From Gammaproteobacteria bacterium (GTDB lineage: Bacteria; Pseudomonadota; Gammaproteobacteria; Burkholderiales; Gallionellaceae), in contig JAHJBC010000013.1 of NCBI GenBank assembly GCA_018813765.1, positions 62,001 through 126,000 of the forward strand: a stretch of DNA of 64,000 nucleotides, given 5' to 3'. The notes below the pieces were generated by a model, which saw nothing but the letters and a program-made list of their open reading frames with translations, was not told the DNA's origin and did not search any database. Positions 63,191 to 64,000 of the stretch are shown in pieces. The position numbers and the translations under genes were made by a program. Numbering within the stretch: position 1 is the first letter of the stretch; each line of letters begins with the position of its first letter.

Positions 63191-63778
63191 ATGGCAACCA
63201 AACAACCGGGCGAAAGAAAACTGCAGATCCTGCAAACCGTGGCCGAAATGCTGGAGCAGCCCAAGGGCGAGAAGATCACCACGGCCGCGCTGGCGGCGCG
63301 GCTGGAGCTGTCCGAAGCGGCGCTGTACCGCCATTTCGCCAGCAAGGCGCAGATGTTCGAGGGCCTGATCGAGTTCATCGAGCAGACCGTGTTCGGTCTG
63401 GTCAACAAGATCGTCACTGAAGAGCAGGACGGACTGAAGCAAGTGGAAGGCATCCTTGCGCTGTTGCTCGGCTTCGCGCAGAAGAACCGCGGCATGACGC
63501 GGGTGTTGTTGGGCGACGCGCTGGTGAACGAGGACGAACGCCTGCAGCAGCGCATCAACCAGTTCCTCGACCGTATCGAGACTACCCTCAAGCAGGCGCT
63601 GCGCATCGCCGACACCCAGGGCAAGCTGGCCGTGGGTGACGACATCGGGGCGCATGCCAATCTGCTGCTGTGCTTCGTGGTCGGGCGCTGGAACCAGTTC
63701 GGCAAGAGCGGCTATACGCGCGACCCGATGGCTCAGTGGCCGCAACAGTGGGGCATCATCCGCTCACAGTTCAAGTAA
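63191..63778 (+). CDS. slmA: Nucleoid occlusion regulator SlmA (TetR family)
   Basis: A 195-residue TetR-fold protein. The helix-turn-helix is ITTAALAARLELSEAALYRHFASKAQMFEGLI (about 30-60), preceded by KLQILQTVAEMLEQPKGEKI, a close fit to SlmA (Ttk). SlmA binds specific chromosomal sites and blocks FtsZ assembly over the nucleoid. Length is normal. GAGGGGAAAAGC precedes the ATG. A terminator follows. Confidence 0.93.
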   Translation: MATKQPGERKLQILQTVAEMLEQPKGEKITTAALAARLELSEAALYRHFASKAQMFEGLIEFIEQTVFGLVNKIVTEEQDGLKQVEGILALLLGFAQKNRGMTRVLLGDALVNEDERLQQRINQFLDRIETTLKQALRIADTQGKLAVGDDIGAHANLLLCFVVGRWNQFGKSGYTRDPMAQWPQQWGIIRSQFK

Positions 63779-63806
63779 TCGACGCTTCCGAACAGAAGCC
63801 GGAAAT

Positions 63807-63839
63807 AAAAAAGGGCGACACTGCGGTGTCGCCCTTTTT
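63807..63839 (+). terminator. Rho-independent terminator between slmA and the convergent gene
   Basis: AAAAAAGGGCGACAC-TGCG-GTGTCGCCCTTTTT, an 11-bp stem with A- and T-runs on the two sides, so it can stop both convergent transcripts. Confidence 0.92.
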
Positions 63840-63855
63840 GTTCGGGGCTGCTCTC

Positions 63856-64000
63856 TCAGAAACGGAAGCCCAGCTTCATTCCGTAAGACGAAGTGCCCCC
63901 GGTCTTGTCGCCTTCCAGCGCGATGTTGGTCATGCCCAGATTGATGTTCACCCCGGCGAACACCTTGCTCTGGGTGAAGCTCTCGCCGGACAGGCCGGTG
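63856..64000 (-). CDS. Outer-membrane beta-barrel protein, C-terminal end (partial)
   Basis: The last 47 codons of a gene that enters from the right edge; the stop is TCA at 63856-63858 on the plus strand. The protein ends SSYGMKLGFRF with alternating polar and hydrophobic residues before it (VFAGVNINLGMTNIALEGD). A C-terminal Phe after a beta-strand is the BamA recognition signal of outer-membrane barrels. The family cannot be told from this fragment. Confidence 0.6.
   Translation of the reverse strand, partial: TGLSGESFTQSKVFAGVNINLGMTNIALEGDKTGGTSSYGMKLGFRF

Overview
The window is one continuous piece of a GC-rich proteobacterial chromosome, densely packed with genes. The gene set and order point to a betaproteobacterium, most likely in the Nitrosomonadales (Gallionellaceae-like): mlaFEDCB-murA-hisG-hisD, xseB-ispA-dxs, dacC-dat-ybeD-lipB, argB followed by a pyrimidine 5'-nucleotidase and slmA, and a RegB/RegA pair. 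The taxon is inferred from gene content only; there is no rRNA or tRNA gene in the window.

Layout. 1-9.5 kb: the end of thiL, pgpA, a secreted nuclease, lpxH, an envelope operon (TPR protein, L,D-transpeptidase, cyclophilin), glnS, a GIY-YIG nuclease gene enclosed by nested inverted repeats, cysS and a VapBC-type toxin-antitoxin pair. 9.5-24.4 kb: a FecR-domain protein and a type IV pilus locus of the MSHA kind (two prepilin-like proteins, MshK, MshJ, MshI, MshG, MshE, MshN, MshL, MshM) followed by an NtrC-family regulator, all on the minus strand. A BrnA antitoxin gene, a brnT remnant and a palindromic repeat interrupt it. 24.5-31.4 kb: the Mla phospholipid-transport operon, murA, hisG, hisD and rpmBG. 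31.4-41.4 kb: a SpoIIAA-like protein, a drug/metabolite transporter, a lone Rieske oxygenase, xseB-ispA-dxs, a periplasmic-sensing diguanylate cyclase, folE2, a glutamine amidotransferase and ferredoxin. 41.4-50.1 kb: AddB and AddA, then an AT-richer two-gene defence module resembling Septu (ATPase plus HNH nuclease). 50.2-57.8 kb: a thioesterase-like gene, lipB, ybeD, dat, a D,D-carboxypeptidase homologue, CZB and HDOD signalling proteins and a RegB/RegA two-component system. 57.9-64 kb: a copper TonB receptor, two PCuAC proteins, a small heat-shock protein, argB, a nucleotidase, slmA and the end of an outer-membrane protein.

How it fits together. Two themes stand out. (1) Copper and redox: the RegB-like kinase has a Met/His-rich periplasmic loop beside its quinone motif. 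It lies back to back with an OprC/NosA-type copper receptor, and a GCGGC-N5-GCCGC palindrome sits where an activator would bind the receptor promoter. A canonical PCuAC copper chaperone and a ligand-less paralogue follow. (2) Palindromic repeats: at least a dozen short hairpin-in-palindrome elements of two or three families are scattered through the window. Most are intergenic, but several are inserted in frame inside essential or repair genes (cysS, addB twice, addA), one forms the N terminus of MshK, and two copies in opposite orientation bracket a GIY-YIG nuclease gene as if they were the ends of a small mobile unit.
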